Source of the DNA: Sphingorhabdus sp. M41
Lineage (GTDB): Bacteria; Pseudomonadota; Alphaproteobacteria; Sphingomonadales; Sphingomonadaceae
Assembly: GCF_001586275.1 (NCBI RefSeq)
Contig: NZ_CP014545.1
Coordinates: 3,126,501 to 3,190,500, forward strand
Reading direction: 5' to 3'
DNA: 64,000 bases
Each line of letters starts with the position of its first letter. The first letter of the stretch is position 1. Made by a program: the position numbers and the translations under genes. The notes under the pieces are model-generated. The model was not told where the DNA came from. It worked only from the letters and a program-made list of their open reading frames with translations, and made no database searches. Below, in pieces: positions 36,243 to 45,002 of the stretch.

Positions 36243-37013
36243 ATGGGCATGATGGACGGAAAAGTCGCGCTGATATCGGGCGGCGCAGAAGGTATTGGCG
36301 GCACCGCCGGTCGGCGCGTCGTCGAGGAAGGCGGATCGGTGATGCTGGCCGATATCCAGATCGACAAGGCGAAAGAACTGGCGGAATCCCTGGGTGACCG
36401 CGCCGATGCGGTCGAGCTCGATGTCCGCAATCTCGACCAGTGGCAGGCCGCTGTCGATGCCACGAAGAAACGCTTTGGCAAGATGACGACCCTGTTCAAT
36501 GTCGCAGGCATTTCGGAACCCGGCTCGGTTGACGAGGTCGATCTCGAAAGCTGGAACCGGACGATTGATATCAATCTCCAGGGCACATTTTACGGCTGCC
36601 GTGTCGGACTTCCCGCAATTATCGAAAGCGGCGAGGACGGTGCGATCGTGAATATCGGTTCGATGCTCGCGATGCGTCCCGGCGCCCAGTTCGCAGCCTA
36701 TTGCGCCAGCAAGGCAGCGGTCACATCGCTGAGCAAATCGCTCGCGCTGCATTGTGCGGCCGAAAAATATCCGGTCCGGGTGAACACCGTGCATCCCGGC
36801 GCGATCGACACGCCAATGTACCAGCGCTATCTCGCCGCCTATCCCGGCCCGCATGACGAAGCGGTGGAACTGTTCAACCGCAACCATCCGATCAACCGGG
36901 TTGGGCAAGCGGTCGAAGTCGCCAATGCGATGCTATGGCTGGCCAGCGACCTGAGCAGCTTCACCACCGCCAATGACATTACCGTCGATGGCGGCGGCAG
37001 CTACCGCGAATAG
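36243..37013 (+). CDS. SDR family NAD(P)-dependent oxidoreductase
   Basis: A 256-residue classical short-chain dehydrogenase/reductase. The nucleotide loop is SGGAEGIGGTAGRRVVEEGG (a G-x-x-x-G-I-G variant), the acidic residue after strand two (MLADIQ) suggests NAD preference, and the catalytic set is IGSML...YCASK. The C-terminus SFTTANDITVDGGGSYRE is usual. As last gene of the P450 operon it may oxidise the alcohol made by the P450. It converges with the lipoprotein at 37099, whose terminator starts only eight bases after its stop. Confidence 0.93.
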   Translation: MGMMDGKVALISGGAEGIGGTAGRRVVEEGGSVMLADIQIDKAKELAESLGDRADAVELDVRNLDQWQAAVDATKKRFGKMTTLFNVAGISEPGSVDEVDLESWNRTIDINLQGTFYGCRVGLPAIIESGEDGAIVNIGSMLAMRPGAQFAAYCASKAAVTSLSKSLALHCAAEKYPVRVNTVHPGAIDTPMYQRYLAAYPGPHDEAVELFNRNHPINRVGQAVEVANAMLWLASDLSSFTTANDITVDGGGSYRE

Positions 37014-37020
37014 AGCGGAC

Positions 37021-37049
37021 AAAAAAAAGGTGGCCGGAGCGGGCCACCT
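37021..37049 (-). terminator. Rho-independent terminator of the minus-strand lipoprotein gene
   Basis: AGGTGGCC (37028-37035), six-base loop, GGCCACCT (37042-37049). Eight A residues at 37021-37028 read as a T-run on the minus strand, so it terminates transcripts from the gene at 37099-37830. On the plus strand, where the SDR gene ends, there is no T-run. Confidence 0.8.
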
Positions 37050-37098
37050 CTGAAAGCCGAATAGCTACAACGAACCATCCGGTGCAGTCTCTTCCAAA

Positions 37099-37830
37099 CT
37101 AGCCGCCGTTGCTGGCGACAATATCGACAACCGTGCCACCGCCCGAGCGTTTGTTCAGGGTGATCACATAGGCACTATTTTCATTCGGTTTTGAGCCGCC
37201 CAGAACATGCTCGCTGCCCCGCAACAGATATTCGGCGTCATATCCACCACGTTTTGCCTTGGTATAATAATAATCGACGATGCTCTTGATCGGCGTCGCG
37301 GTGATGAAGCTGACCACGCGAAGATCGCATTTGCCAGCCGCTTCCTGCACATTTGCGTGTGGGTAGACCGCAAATTCCGGAGGCATCTTGTTGGCCCAGC
37401 CCATGTCGTAGGTCAGCTTGTCCTTGCATACCGGCTTGTTCTGCCGCGTCTCCTGCAGTTCGGCTTTGTCACCCAGCGTCAGGCCTTCATCGTCCGATGT
37501 CATCTGCCGCGGCTTCGGCGCCGCAAGGATTTTGCCGCCTAGCGCTGCCTTGGCAGCGGCTCGCCCGTCTTTACCTGTTCCCGGCGGTACCGCGCCATCT
37601 GCTGCACCATTGGCCCCGCGAATTGCGTTGCGGTTCGCCTGATCCGTGAGTTCGGGATCGACCAGGATAGCATCTTCCAGCGCATCGTTCATCGCCGGAT
37701 CGGAGGTCAGATTGTCGTCCAGCTTTGCCAGTTCTTCATCACTCGCTTCATTGCTGCCACAGGCGGCAAGTGTCAGGGGCAGCGCGAAAGCCGCAGCGGA
37801 CAGCCAAAGGGAACGGGAAAGATTGGACAT
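37099..37830 (-). CDS. Predicted lipoprotein of unknown function
   Basis: A 243-residue lipoprotein: signal MSNLSRSLWLSAAAFALPLT ending in the lipobox LAAC (Cys about 24). The mature part begins with an acidic disordered region (SNEASDEELAKLDDNLTSDP), an Ala/Gly linker, and a folded C-terminal half with two cysteines (KPVCKDKLTYDMGWANKMP; AAGKCDLRVVSF), ATPIKSIVDYYYTKAKRGGY and a Gly/Val ending. I do not recognise a named family. AGGAG eight bases upstream supports the ATG. Its upstream region carries a 10-base inverted repeat. Confidence 0.75.
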   Translation of the reverse strand: MSNLSRSLWLSAAAFALPLTLAACGSNEASDEELAKLDDNLTSDPAMNDALEDAILVDPELTDQANRNAIRGANGAADGAVPPGTGKDGRAAAKAALGGKILAAPKPRQMTSDDEGLTLGDKAELQETRQNKPVCKDKLTYDMGWANKMPPEFAVYPHANVQEAAGKCDLRVVSFITATPIKSIVDYYYTKAKRGGYDAEYLLRGSEHVLGGSKPNENSAYVITLNKRSGGGTVVDIVASNGG

Positions 37831-37868
37831 GCAATTTGCTCCTGAATTTGGGGAAACACATGCAATAA

Positions 37869-37927
37869 AAAGAGTTAATATTCCGTTAGGGAAACTGGTT
37901 AATCCGGTGACTATTCGTTAACTCTTT
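37869..37927. promoter_or_regulatory. 10-base inverted repeat with CtrA-like half-site upstream of the lipoprotein gene
   Basis: AAAGAGTTAA (37869-37878) and TTAACTCTTT (37918-37927) are perfect inverted copies 39 bases apart, 39 bases upstream of the lipoprotein start. The left arm also opens TTAA-N7-TTAG (37875-37889), one mismatch from the CtrA consensus TTAA-N7-TTAA of alphaproteobacteria. A regulatory role is inference. Confidence 0.4.
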
Positions 37928-37943
37928 GTCCCGAATCGGGACT

Positions 37944-38381
37944 TCATCCGAACGTATTCGGCCCGTCCATTTCACCGAAACGGATCAGACGGGACGTCAG
38001 AACGGCGGCCTGACGGTTGACCACGGCCTTTTGATATTCCGGATCGGTGACCATTTCCATGAATGCACCGCTGTTCGGATAGCGGGCGATGAAGGAAGAA
38101 TCCCACTGCTTGTCATCGGGCCCGATGACCATGCATTCCATCCGACCCCGCCAGAGTATCGTTCCGCCAACCCGTTCGAATATCGGTCCGCTGGTCTTGC
38201 CATATTCTTCGTAGGCGCGCGCACCGCTCCATCCCTTGCCCGCATTGGGATGATCCGCAAGATATTGTGCCGTCTCGTGAAAGCGCAGCAGATTCAGCAT
38301 ATTGATCGGCACATCGCGCGGCAACGCCTTGAAGGCGTCAAAACTTTCGCGTGTGGGATCGAGATAGCGATCTTCGGCCAT
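37944..38381 (-). CDS. DUF1330-like small ferredoxin-fold protein
   Basis: A 145-residue protein with the DUF1330 pattern: PINMLNLLRFHETAQYL near the start, then a middle ARAYEEYGKTSGPIFERVGG, strand ECMVIGPDDKQWDSSFIARY and the conserved P-N-S-G-A-F-x-x-M box with DPEYQKAVVNRQAAVLTSRL. The frame extends to 38459, but GGAGAA before ATG 38381 fixes the start. Function of the dimeric alpha/beta barrel family is mostly unknown. The gene follows the GNAT at 38392 by ten bases. Confidence 0.8.
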   Translation of the reverse strand: MAEDRYLDPTRESFDAFKALPRDVPINMLNLLRFHETAQYLADHPNAGKGWSGARAYEEYGKTSGPIFERVGGTILWRGRMECMVIGPDDKQWDSSFIARYPNSGAFMEMVTDPEYQKAVVNRQAAVLTSRLIRFGEMDGPNTFG

Positions 38382-38391
38382 GGCTGTTCTC

Positions 38392-38949
38392 CTACTGGAA
38401 ATCTTTTCTATTCTCTTGCCATTGTTCGCGCGATTGCCCCCAGTCGTCAACCCGCGCATCCTGATAAGGGTCTGGCAATCTTGTCGGTCCGCGATTGGTC
38501 GAACCCAGCCGCTGCGCCAATCTGATCGACGCCAGATTGGCGGGATCTATCGTATGACAGATATCGCTCCAGCCCAGCGTATCGACCGCATAGTTCATGC
38601 TGGCTACCGCTGCTTCCAGCGCATAGCCCTTGCCGGCATAGTCCGGTGCCACGCCCCAGCCCACTTCCGTGCCCGGCCAGCCGTCGGGGTACCAGGGTCC
38701 GATGCGGCCAATCCACTTGCCGCTGTCTTTGAGTATCAGCGAGAACATCGCATAGCCGCGAACGTGCCAGGCCCCAACCATGGCGCATAAGTCCCGCCAG
38801 CTTTCGGCACGGCTTTTGACGCCGCCGATAAAGGTCATCGTGGATTCATCCGCCTGAAACGCGGCCCATTGCTCGAAATCATCGCTATTGGGCGGACGCA
38901 GGATCAACCGCTCCGTTTCTATCCTGATCTCGTCAATGGCCATGTTCAT
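38392..38949 (-). CDS. GNAT family N-acetyltransferase (RimJ/RimL-like)
   Basis: A 185-residue acetyltransferase. The N-terminus ETERLILRPPNSDDFEQWA is the usual RimJ/RimL opening; the acetyl-CoA region is EVGWGVAPDYAGKGYALEAA; then IDPANLASIRLAQRLGSTN completes the fold. Substrate could be a ribosomal protein N-terminus or a small molecule. A second ATG two codons in is equally possible. It probably forms a two-gene transcript with the DUF1330-like gene. Confidence 0.9.
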   Translation of the reverse strand: MNMAIDEIRIETERLILRPPNSDDFEQWAAFQADESTMTFIGGVKSRAESWRDLCAMVGAWHVRGYAMFSLILKDSGKWIGRIGPWYPDGWPGTEVGWGVAPDYAGKGYALEAAVASMNYAVDTLGWSDICHTIDPANLASIRLAQRLGSTNRGPTRLPDPYQDARVDDWGQSREQWQENRKDFQ

Positions 38950-38997
38950 TCTCCCCCGAACAGCCAGACTAGTATGAGCATGTTGATTTGCAAATGC

Positions 38998-39026
38998 TTG
39001 AAATGCTGGTGCACTATGGCTATAAT
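38998..39026 (+). promoter_or_regulatory. Strong sigma70-type promoter, probably giving a leaderless mRNA
   Basis: TTGAAA (38998-39003), 17-base spacer, TATAAT (39021-39026). The -10 box is perfect and the spacer ideal. The predicted transcription start, seven bases after the -10 box, is 39033, which is the A of the ATG of the small membrane protein. No ribosome site precedes that ATG. Confidence 0.65.
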
Positions 39027-39032
39027 ACAGTA

Positions 39033-39254
39033 ATGTTCAATCTTATCTCCATTTTCATCGGCGTTATCGCCCTCATTCTCTCCTTCATCGGCCTGGTCCC
39101 CCTGCTCGGATGGACCAACTGGCTGATCCTGCCGATCGCCGGCATCGGCGCTCTGTTCGGCCTGATCTCTTCCCGCACCAGCGGCATGTATTTCTGCATG
39201 ATCGTCATGGGTATCTGCGCCTTGCGGCTGTGGATTGGCGGCGGCATTATCTGA
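39033..39254 (+). CDS. Small integral membrane protein (73 aa) of unknown function
   Basis: A 73-residue, almost entirely hydrophobic protein: two or three helices (LISIFIGVIALILSFIGLVP, WLILPIAGIGALFGLI, FCMIVMGICALRLWI) with very short loops (RTSGMY). In-frame TTG/ATG codons upstream (38988, 38994, 39003) would lie within the promoter, so ATG 39033 is chosen. I do not recognise a named family. The promoter suggests initiation without a leader. rarD follows after 66 bases. Confidence 0.7.
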   Translation: MFNLISIFIGVIALILSFIGLVPLLGWTNWLILPIAGIGALFGLISSRTSGMYFCMIVMGICALRLWIGGGII

Positions 39255-39320
39255 TCCTGTTTTCCGGACAATAGGATTTCTTGATTGCCCGGCGGCAGCG
39301 CGAAGCCTAAGCGCTGCACC

Positions 39321-40241
39321 ATGTCCAGAGCACTATCCTCCAGCCGAATCGGTCTCTTCCAGGCGCTGACGGCCTGCGTCTTCTGGGGCCTGATGCCGGT
39401 CTATTTCAAGCTGCTGCAAAGCGTCGACGCGCTCGAGATCGTCGCCCATCGCATCATCTGGTCGGTGCCGCTGCTGCTTGTCATTCTCTATTTCCGCAAA
39501 AATATCGCCAGTCTGGGCCCTGCATTCACCGACAGAAAACTGCGCTGGGCAATGCTGGCCAGCGCCTCGCTGATTGCCGCCAACTGGCTGATCTATGTCT
39601 GGGCCGTGCACGAGGATCATATTCTTGCGGCAAGTCTCGGCTATTTTATCAGCCCTCTGCTCAGCGTCTTGTGGGGCAGGATATTTCTCGGTGAAAAACT
39701 CTCCCGCAACAAATGGATTGCCATCGCGATTGCCACGGCCGGCGTTTCGGTACTGGCCGTGCAGGCACTGGACACGCTGTGGATCAGTCTCGCACTGGCG
39801 GTGTCCTGGAGCAGCTACGGGCTGGTTCGCAAGATCGCGGACATCGGGCCGATCGTCGGCCTGACGGCAGAGACCAGCATCCTGTTCCTTCCCTTCACCC
39901 TGTTTTTGATCTGGCTGACTTTCGGCCTTCCCCCATCAACGGCGAGCCAGCATCTCGGCGACGACCGGATGATTGACCTGCTGCTGATCGGCGGCGCCCT
40001 GGTCACCGCAATTCCGCTGGTGCTGTTCGCGTCAGCGGTCAAGAAAATGACGCTCAGCGCCATCGGCCTGCTGAATTATCTGGCACCGACGATCCAGTTT
40101 CTGGTCGGCGTATTGATCTACAAGGAAGCGCTGACGCCATCCCACATCATTTGCTTTGCACTGATCTGGATCAGTCTGGCGATCTACTCGACCGATTCCT
40201 TTCTGTCGGGCAAGGCTGCGCGGAAACCGCAGTCCGTCTGA
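39321..40241 (+). CDS. rarD: EamA family transporter RarD
   Basis: A 306-residue drug/metabolite transporter of the RarD subfamily with ten predicted helices and two EamA repeats. The subfamily opening GLFQALTACVFWGLMPVYFK and LEIVAHRIIWSVPL are diagnostic; later LNYLAPTIQFLVGVLIYKEA matches the end of the second repeat. Transported substrate is unknown (RarD is linked to chloramphenicol phenotypes in other bacteria). ATG 39321 is preferred to a TTG at 39285. Confidence 0.92.
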   Translation: MSRALSSSRIGLFQALTACVFWGLMPVYFKLLQSVDALEIVAHRIIWSVPLLLVILYFRKNIASLGPAFTDRKLRWAMLASASLIAANWLIYVWAVHEDHILAASLGYFISPLLSVLWGRIFLGEKLSRNKWIAIAIATAGVSVLAVQALDTLWISLALAVSWSSYGLVRKIADIGPIVGLTAETSILFLPFTLFLIWLTFGLPPSTASQHLGDDRMIDLLLIGGALVTAIPLVLFASAVKKMTLSAIGLLNYLAPTIQFLVGVLIYKEALTPSHIICFALIWISLAIYSTDSFLSGKAARKPQSV

Positions 40242-40260
40242 GCTTGCTGGCGGTTCAGGA

Positions 40261-41295
40261 TTACAGAATTCGCCAATGCAAATCAGAGCCCGCATGGAAC
40301 GGAACCAGCCTGGAGCCGGCCGATTCCATATCGTCCGGCACATGGATATTGCTCCGCTCCAGACTGACCATCGCTTCATTCAGCGGCAAGCCGTAAAAAT
40401 TGGGTCCATGTTCCGAAGCAAAAGCTTCCAGCCGGTCGAGCGCGCCCTCTTCCTCGAACACCGCCGCATAGCTTTCCAATGCATAAGGCGCATTAAAAAT
40501 CCCGGCGCAACCACAGGCCGATAGTTTGGCGTGAATCTCGTGCGGCGCGCTGTCGGTGCCGAGGAAATATTTCGGCGAGCCGGACGTGGCCGCCTTGCGC
40601 AGCGCCAGCCGGTGCTGTTCCCGCTTCGCCACGGGCAGACAATAGGCATGCGGGCGGATCCCGCCAGCGAACATCGCGTTGCGATTGATATGCAGATGGT
40701 GCGGCGTGATGGTTGCCGCGATATTCGGGCCGCAGCTGTCGACAAACTGGACCGCCTGCTCGGTCGTGATATGCTCGAACACGATTTTCAGATCCGGCAA
40801 TGCCGCGATCAATTGCTTCAACACCCGTTCGATGAACACCGCTTCGCGATCAAAAATATCGATGTCACCGTCGGTCACTTCGCCATGGACCAGCAGCGGC
40901 ATGCCGATATCCTGCATCCGCTCGAGCACCGGCATGATATGCGCCACATCGGTCACACCATGAGCGCTGTTGGTCGTGGCATTGGCAGGATAGAGTTTCG
41001 CAGCGGTGAAAATACCGGCGGCGTGACCCGCAGCAATATCGTCCGCATCGGCATCATCGGTGAGATAACAGGTCATCAGGGGTGTGAAATCCGTACCCTC
41101 CGGCAGCGCTGCCATGATCCGGTCCCGATAGGCCGCTGCACTTGCGGCGGTGGTAACGGGCGGCGACAGATTGGGCATGATGATCGCCCGGGCAAATTGC
41201 CGCGCGGTGAACGGCGCCACCGCTTCCAGCATAGCGCCATCGCGGAGGTGCACGTGCCAGTCGTCCGGACGGCGTATGGTAATAGTATCGGTCAT
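40261..41295 (-). CDS. pyrC: Dihydroorotase PyrC
   Basis: A 344-residue zinc amidohydrolase closing carbamoyl-aspartate to dihydroorotate in pyrimidine synthesis. Metal ligands are in [13 protein letters not shown] (H-x-H), the carboxylated lysine in [15 protein letters not shown], and later His residues in [15 protein letters not shown] and [13 protein letters not shown]. This is the E. coli PyrC type, not the allantoinase-like type. It converges with rarD and is divergent from ygfZ. Confidence 0.96.
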   Translation of the reverse strand: MTDTITIRRPDDWHVHLRDGAMLEAVAPFTARQFARAIIMPNLSPPVTTAASAAAYRDRIMAALPEGTDFTPLMTCYLTDDADADDIAAGHAAGIFTAAKLYPANATTNSAHGVTDVAHIMPVLERMQDIGMPLLVHGEVTDGDIDIFDREAVFIERVLKQLIAALPDLKIVFEHITTEQAVQFVDSCGPNIAATITPHHLHINRNAMFAGGIRPHAYCLPVAKREQHRLALRKAATSGSPKYFLGTDSAPHEIHAKLSACGCAGIFNAPYALESYAAVFEEEGALDRLEAFASEHGPNFYGLPLNEAMVSLERSNIHVPDDMESAGSRLVPFHAGSDLHWRIL

Positions 41296-41347
41296 ATAGC
41301 TCCGCGTAAGGCTTGGTTTTTCGCTCCGCGCACCCTACCTAAATGCC

Positions 41348-42082
41348 ATGACCGAAACCAGACTTAATGACCGCGCCCTGATCCGCCTTTCACCAACGGA
41401 CGGATCGGAAGACATCCGGGCGTTTCTGCAGGGACTGGTAACGCAGGATATGACCGCCGTGGCAGAGGGTGCGCCGCAATGGTCGGCGCTGCTCACCGCG
41501 CAGGGGAAGGTCCTGTTCGATTTCTTTCTGTGGGCCGATGGCAATGATATTCTGATCGACTGCGAACAGGATCAGGCCGAAGCATTGGCCAAGCGCCTGA
41601 AACTCTATCGATTGCGTCGCAAGATCGATATTGCCCCGGATGATTCACGCAATGTGCATTGGGCCCTGGCGGCGGAAGGCCGGCCAGTCGATCCGCGTTT
41701 GCCTGCATTGGGCCACCGTTGGCTTGACGCTGCAGAGACCGATGCATGCGTCGACGAAGCCTATAGGAAACACCGCCTGTCACTCGGCGTGACCGAGGGC
41801 GCGGCAGAACTTGGCAGCGACAAGACATTGTGGCTCGAATGCAATGCAGCAGAGCTGAATGGCGTGAGCTTCACCAAAGGTTGTTATGTCGGACAGGAAA
41901 ATACGGCGCGGATGAATTACCGGCAAAAGGTCAACCGGCGGCTGGTCGTCGTGCCGGTCGCGCAGGCCGACGAAAAGCGCCAGCGCATCGCCTATCCGGA
42001 TTACGGTCTGTCGGTTGAACATCGTCGCGTCGATGATCTGAAAGCGCTCGACCTGCCCGACTGGCTGGCACAGGCACTTTAG
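41348..42082 (+). CDS. ygfZ: Folate-binding protein YgfZ / CAF17-like
   Basis: A 244-residue tetrahydrofolate-binding protein that helps repair or mature some Fe-S enzymes. The signature K-G-C-Y-x-G-Q-E lies in SFTKGCYVGQENTARMNYRQ; the N-terminal part IRAFLQGLVTQDMTAV is typical of the GcvT-like fold. Divergent from pyrC (52-base gap). Functionally it complements the SUF operon at 53-59 kb. Confidence 0.93.
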   Translation: MTETRLNDRALIRLSPTDGSEDIRAFLQGLVTQDMTAVAEGAPQWSALLTAQGKVLFDFFLWADGNDILIDCEQDQAEALAKRLKLYRLRRKIDIAPDDSRNVHWALAAEGRPVDPRLPALGHRWLDAAETDACVDEAYRKHRLSLGVTEGAAELGSDKTLWLECNAAELNGVSFTKGCYVGQENTARMNYRQKVNRRLVVVPVAQADEKRQRIAYPDYGLSVEHRRVDDLKALDLPDWLAQAL

Positions 42083-42148
42083 CTAGAAATTGGCGGGCAA
42101 CAGCCTGGCTGCTATGCCCGCCCCTGTTTCCATCAGGCGAAGCCTTGC

Positions 42149-42859
42149 TTAAAGAGCGTCGCTTTCTTCGGTTGCCTTGGGCTTGACCACCCGCTTTTTG
42201 CGCGGGGGTTTCTTTTCCACTTCCACGCCGACCGATTGCGAAATCGCAGGCGGCAGAGCGCTGGCATCCAGTCCGTTGGACTCGCCATTTTTTTCCGTAT
42301 TTTCGGAGCGGGTCGCTACATTTTCGACCTTGCGGGGACGCCGACTGCGAACCGGCTTCTTTTCTTCCGGAGCAGCTTCTTTCGCGGTCACATCGTCGCG
42401 ATCATTCCGATCTTCACGCTGTGGGCGATTCTTCTGCGCTTGCTGCGGACGGCTGCGCTGGTTGTCACCATCTCCGCTATCGCTGGAATCATCCTGGCTG
42501 GAGCCATTGCCGCGATTGTCATTACGGTTGTCCGAACGATTGTCATTGCGGTTATCGGACCGATTGTCTCCGCGCGGTTCTTCGCGAGCGATCCGCTGCT
42601 CTTCGCGGCGGGCAATGGTATCGGCATTTACACGGAAATAATGATCGGCAAATTGATGATAATATTCGGCCTGGACGCGGTCGCCATTGACCTGCGCATC
42701 CTGCGCCATTTTCTTGAATTTCTCGAGCATCTGCGCAGCGTTGCCACGCGCGCGGTTGTCGATCCGGTTATCACGGTCCGATCCGCCACCGCGGTTGCCC
42801 TGGGGGCGGTTATTGGTGTTCCGGCTGCGCCCACGGCGGCCAGGCTGACGATTGTTCAT
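42149..42859 (-). CDS. DUF4167 domain-containing protein
   Basis: A 236-residue protein. The N-terminal domain (RRGRSRNTNNRPQGNRGGG, AAQMLEKFKKMAQDAQVNGD, YYHQFADHYFRVN) is DUF4167, an alphaproteobacterial family. The rest is low complexity: a tandem Asp-Asn-Arg array at about residues 97-116, then Ser/Asp/Arg-rich and Lys/Pro-rich stretches ending PPRKKRVVKPKA. Composition suggests an RNA-binding or ribonucleoprotein factor, which is inference. The codon at 42862 is TTG; ATG 42859 is chosen. The 237 bases upstream hold no gene. Confidence 0.9.
   Translation of the reverse strand: MNNRQPGRRGRSRNTNNRPQGNRGGGSDRDNRIDNRARGNAAQMLEKFKKMAQDAQVNGDRVQAEYYHQFADHYFRVNADTIARREEQRIAREEPRGDNRSDNRNDNRSDNRNDNRGNGSSQDDSSDSGDGDNQRSRPQQAQKNRPQREDRNDRDDVTAKEAAPEEKKPVRSRRPRKVENVATRSENTEKNGESNGLDASALPPAISQSVGVEVEKKPPRKKRVVKPKATEESDAL
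42512..42571 (-). repeat. Tandem repeat inside the DUF4167 gene encoding Asp-Asn-Arg units
   Basis: Two and a half copies of a 24-base unit encode DNRSDNRN-type octads, giving a run of five D-N-R triplets. The copies differ at few bases, so the array is likely recent and length-variable. It lies in the disordered linker after the DUF4167 domain. Confidence 0.75.
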
Positions 42860-43096
42860 CAAATTTTAGGTATCCTTATACCGATAATAAACTTGGTCTT
42901 TCTCAAGTCATAGCCACACACTGGTGGCGATTGCGCTGAAGACAACCCGTCGACAGCGGCCCATACAAGACAAATGTACGCCGAAAACCAGCAACATTAT
43001 CGAGTTGGGGGCAGGCCAGAGATTTAGGGAAAAAGCCAGAAATCCTCTGGGCCTGAGCAAGTCTTAGCGACTCGCTTCGGCAAAACCAAGCCCTTT

Positions 43097-43933
43097 TTAC
43101 CGGCGAAGCGTCAACAAACGGTCATTGCCGCCTAAATCTTGTTTTAACTCAACAAGATAACCGTTATTTGCGGCGATTTTGGAAACTGGTTCTGCCTGAT
43201 CAAAGCCGATTTCAAGCAGGGCGATTCCGGTCGGCGAGAGCAGCTTTTCCAGCGCCGGGATGATGATCTTATAGTCGTCCAGCCCGTCTTCGCCGGCGAA
43301 CAGCGCCTTGTGCGGTTCAAAACCAGCAACATCCGCAGACAATCGGGCGCTGGTCGAAACATAGGGCGGATTGGCGAGGATCAGATCGAAACCGGATCCG
43401 AGCGAATTTGTCCAATCTGCCTCTGTCCAGTCCAGCAGCACAAAGCTGGCACGATCCGACAATCCAAGCGCATCGGCATTATTGTGCGCAATCTGCAAGG
43501 CGGCAGCGCTGGCATCCATACCCAGACCCCGGGCTTGCGGAAACTCGTGCAAGGCTGCGAGCAAAAGCGCGCCGCTGCCCGTGCCCAGATCGACTATCCG
43601 TTGCGGAGGCGCGGATGCGCATATGCGAACCGCCTCCTCGATCAGCACTTCGCTGTCGGGCCGGGGGATCAGGACATCCGGTGTCACCTGAAAATCCAGA
43701 CCCCAGAATTCCTTTTGGCCGATGATATGGGCAATCGGTTCCGACTTCTGCCGTCGTTCGACCAGAGCGGAAAATTCAGCCGGTGCTTCCAGTTCAGGCA
43801 GCTTCAGCAGCAGTTCGGACCGCTCGATCTGCAAGCCATGGGCCATCAGCAATTCCGCATCAAGGCGCGGGCTTTCGGAAATATCGGACAGTCTCTGCGC
43901 CGCTTCGCGCAGGGCAACGGCGGCATCACCCAT
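43097..43933 (-). CDS. prmC: Peptide chain release factor N5-glutamine methyltransferase PrmC
   Basis: A 278-residue SAM methyltransferase that methylates the Gln of the GGQ motif of release factors. The catalytic N-P-P-Y is in [19 protein letters not shown] motif I is [17 protein letters not shown]. The first codons overlap the prfA stop by eight bases, and its substrate PrfA is the gene directly upstream, so coupling is functional. An upstream start at 43960 is possible but adds nothing family-like. Confidence 0.95.
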   Translation of the reverse strand: MGDAAVALREAAQRLSDISESPRLDAELLMAHGLQIERSELLLKLPELEAPAEFSALVERRQKSEPIAHIIGQKEFWGLDFQVTPDVLIPRPDSEVLIEEAVRICASAPPQRIVDLGTGSGALLLAALHEFPQARGLGMDASAAALQIAHNNADALGLSDRASFVLLDWTEADWTNSLGSGFDLILANPPYVSTSARLSADVAGFEPHKALFAGEDGLDDYKIIIPALEKLLSPTGIALLEIGFDQAEPVSKIAANNGYLVELKQDLGGNDRLLTLRR

Positions 43934-45002
43934 CCAGATTGGCGAGCCGGCTGGCCTCATCCTCGGCGATCAGCGCATCGATCATCTCGCCCAGCGCCGT
44001 GCCCTCGATGATTTCGGGCAGCTTGTGCAGAGTCAGGTTGATTCGGTGATCGGTGACCCGGCCCTGCGGATAATTATAGGTGCGGATGCGCTCGCTTCGA
44101 TCGCCACTGCCAACCATCGACTTGCGCGCTTCGGCTTCCTCGCTCTGCACCGCATCGCGCTCCTGCTCGTACAGCCGCGCCGCCAATACCTTTAGCGCCT
44201 GCGCCTTGTTCTTGTGCTGCGACTTGCCGTCCTGGCACTGCACGACGAGCCCTGTCGGCAAGTGGGTGATGCGGATCGCGCTGTCGGTCTTGTTGACATG
44301 CTGGCCACCGGCGCCGCTCGCCCGATAGGTATCGATGCGCAAATCCTCGGTGCGGATCTTGATGTCGACTTCTTCCGGCTCCGGCAGGATCGCGACTGTC
44401 GCGGCGGAGGTATGGATACGCCCGCCGCTCTCCGTTTCCGGCACGCGCTGCACCCGGTGGACACCGGATTCAAACTTGAGCTTGGCAAACACGCCCTTGC
44501 CCTGAATATTGGCGACGACTTCCTTGAATCCGCCGACTTCCGAGGCATTGGCCGAGATCATCTCGACCTTCCAGCCCTGATCCTCGGCATAGCGGGTATA
44601 CATGCGGAAAAGATCACCGGCGAAAAGCGCGGCCTCGTCGCCACCGGTACCAGCACGAATTTCGAGCATTGCGGGGCGATCATCGGCGCTGTCCTTCGGT
44701 AGCAATTGCAGCGCGAGGGCATGTTCGGCCTTTTCGAGCGCCTTTTTCACACCATCCACTTCGTCTGCCGCCATCGCCTTCATCTCGGCGTCGTCCCCGG
44801 CGAGCATCTCGGCCAAGCCATCTTGCTCATCGCGTAGGTTTTTGACCTGCGCTGCCGCCTCGGCGACCGGCTCGATCTCGGCATATTCCTTGGAGACGGC
44901 GACAAATTTGTCGCTGTCGAGATCGCCGGACGCCATCATCGCCTGCAACTCGGCAAAACGCGCCTCGATCTGCGCCAGTCTTTGCGGGGTAATGCTGGTC
45001 AT
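43926..45002 (-). CDS. prfA: Peptide chain release factor 1
   Basis: A 358-residue release factor reading UAA and UAG. The peptidyl-tRNA hydrolysis motif GGQ is in [19 protein letters not shown], and the stop-codon recognition P-x-T loop region precedes it ([18 protein letters not shown]). The start overlaps the hisS stop by four bases (ATGA, 44999-45002), so hisS-prfA-prmC is one translation unit. Confidence 0.97.
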   Translation of the reverse strand: MTSITPQRLAQIEARFAELQAMMASGDLDSDKFVAVSKEYAEIEPVAEAAAQVKNLRDEQDGLAEMLAGDDAEMKAMAADEVDGVKKALEKAEHALALQLLPKDSADDRPAMLEIRAGTGGDEAALFAGDLFRMYTRYAEDQGWKVEMISANASEVGGFKEVVANIQGKGVFAKLKFESGVHRVQRVPETESGGRIHTSAATVAILPEPEEVDIKIRTEDLRIDTYRASGAGGQHVNKTDSAIRITHLPTGLVVQCQDGKSQHKNKAQALKVLAARLYEQERDAVQSEEAEARKSMVGSGDRSERIRTYNYPQGRVTDHRINLTLHKLPEIIEGTALGEMIDALIAEDEASRLANLDG

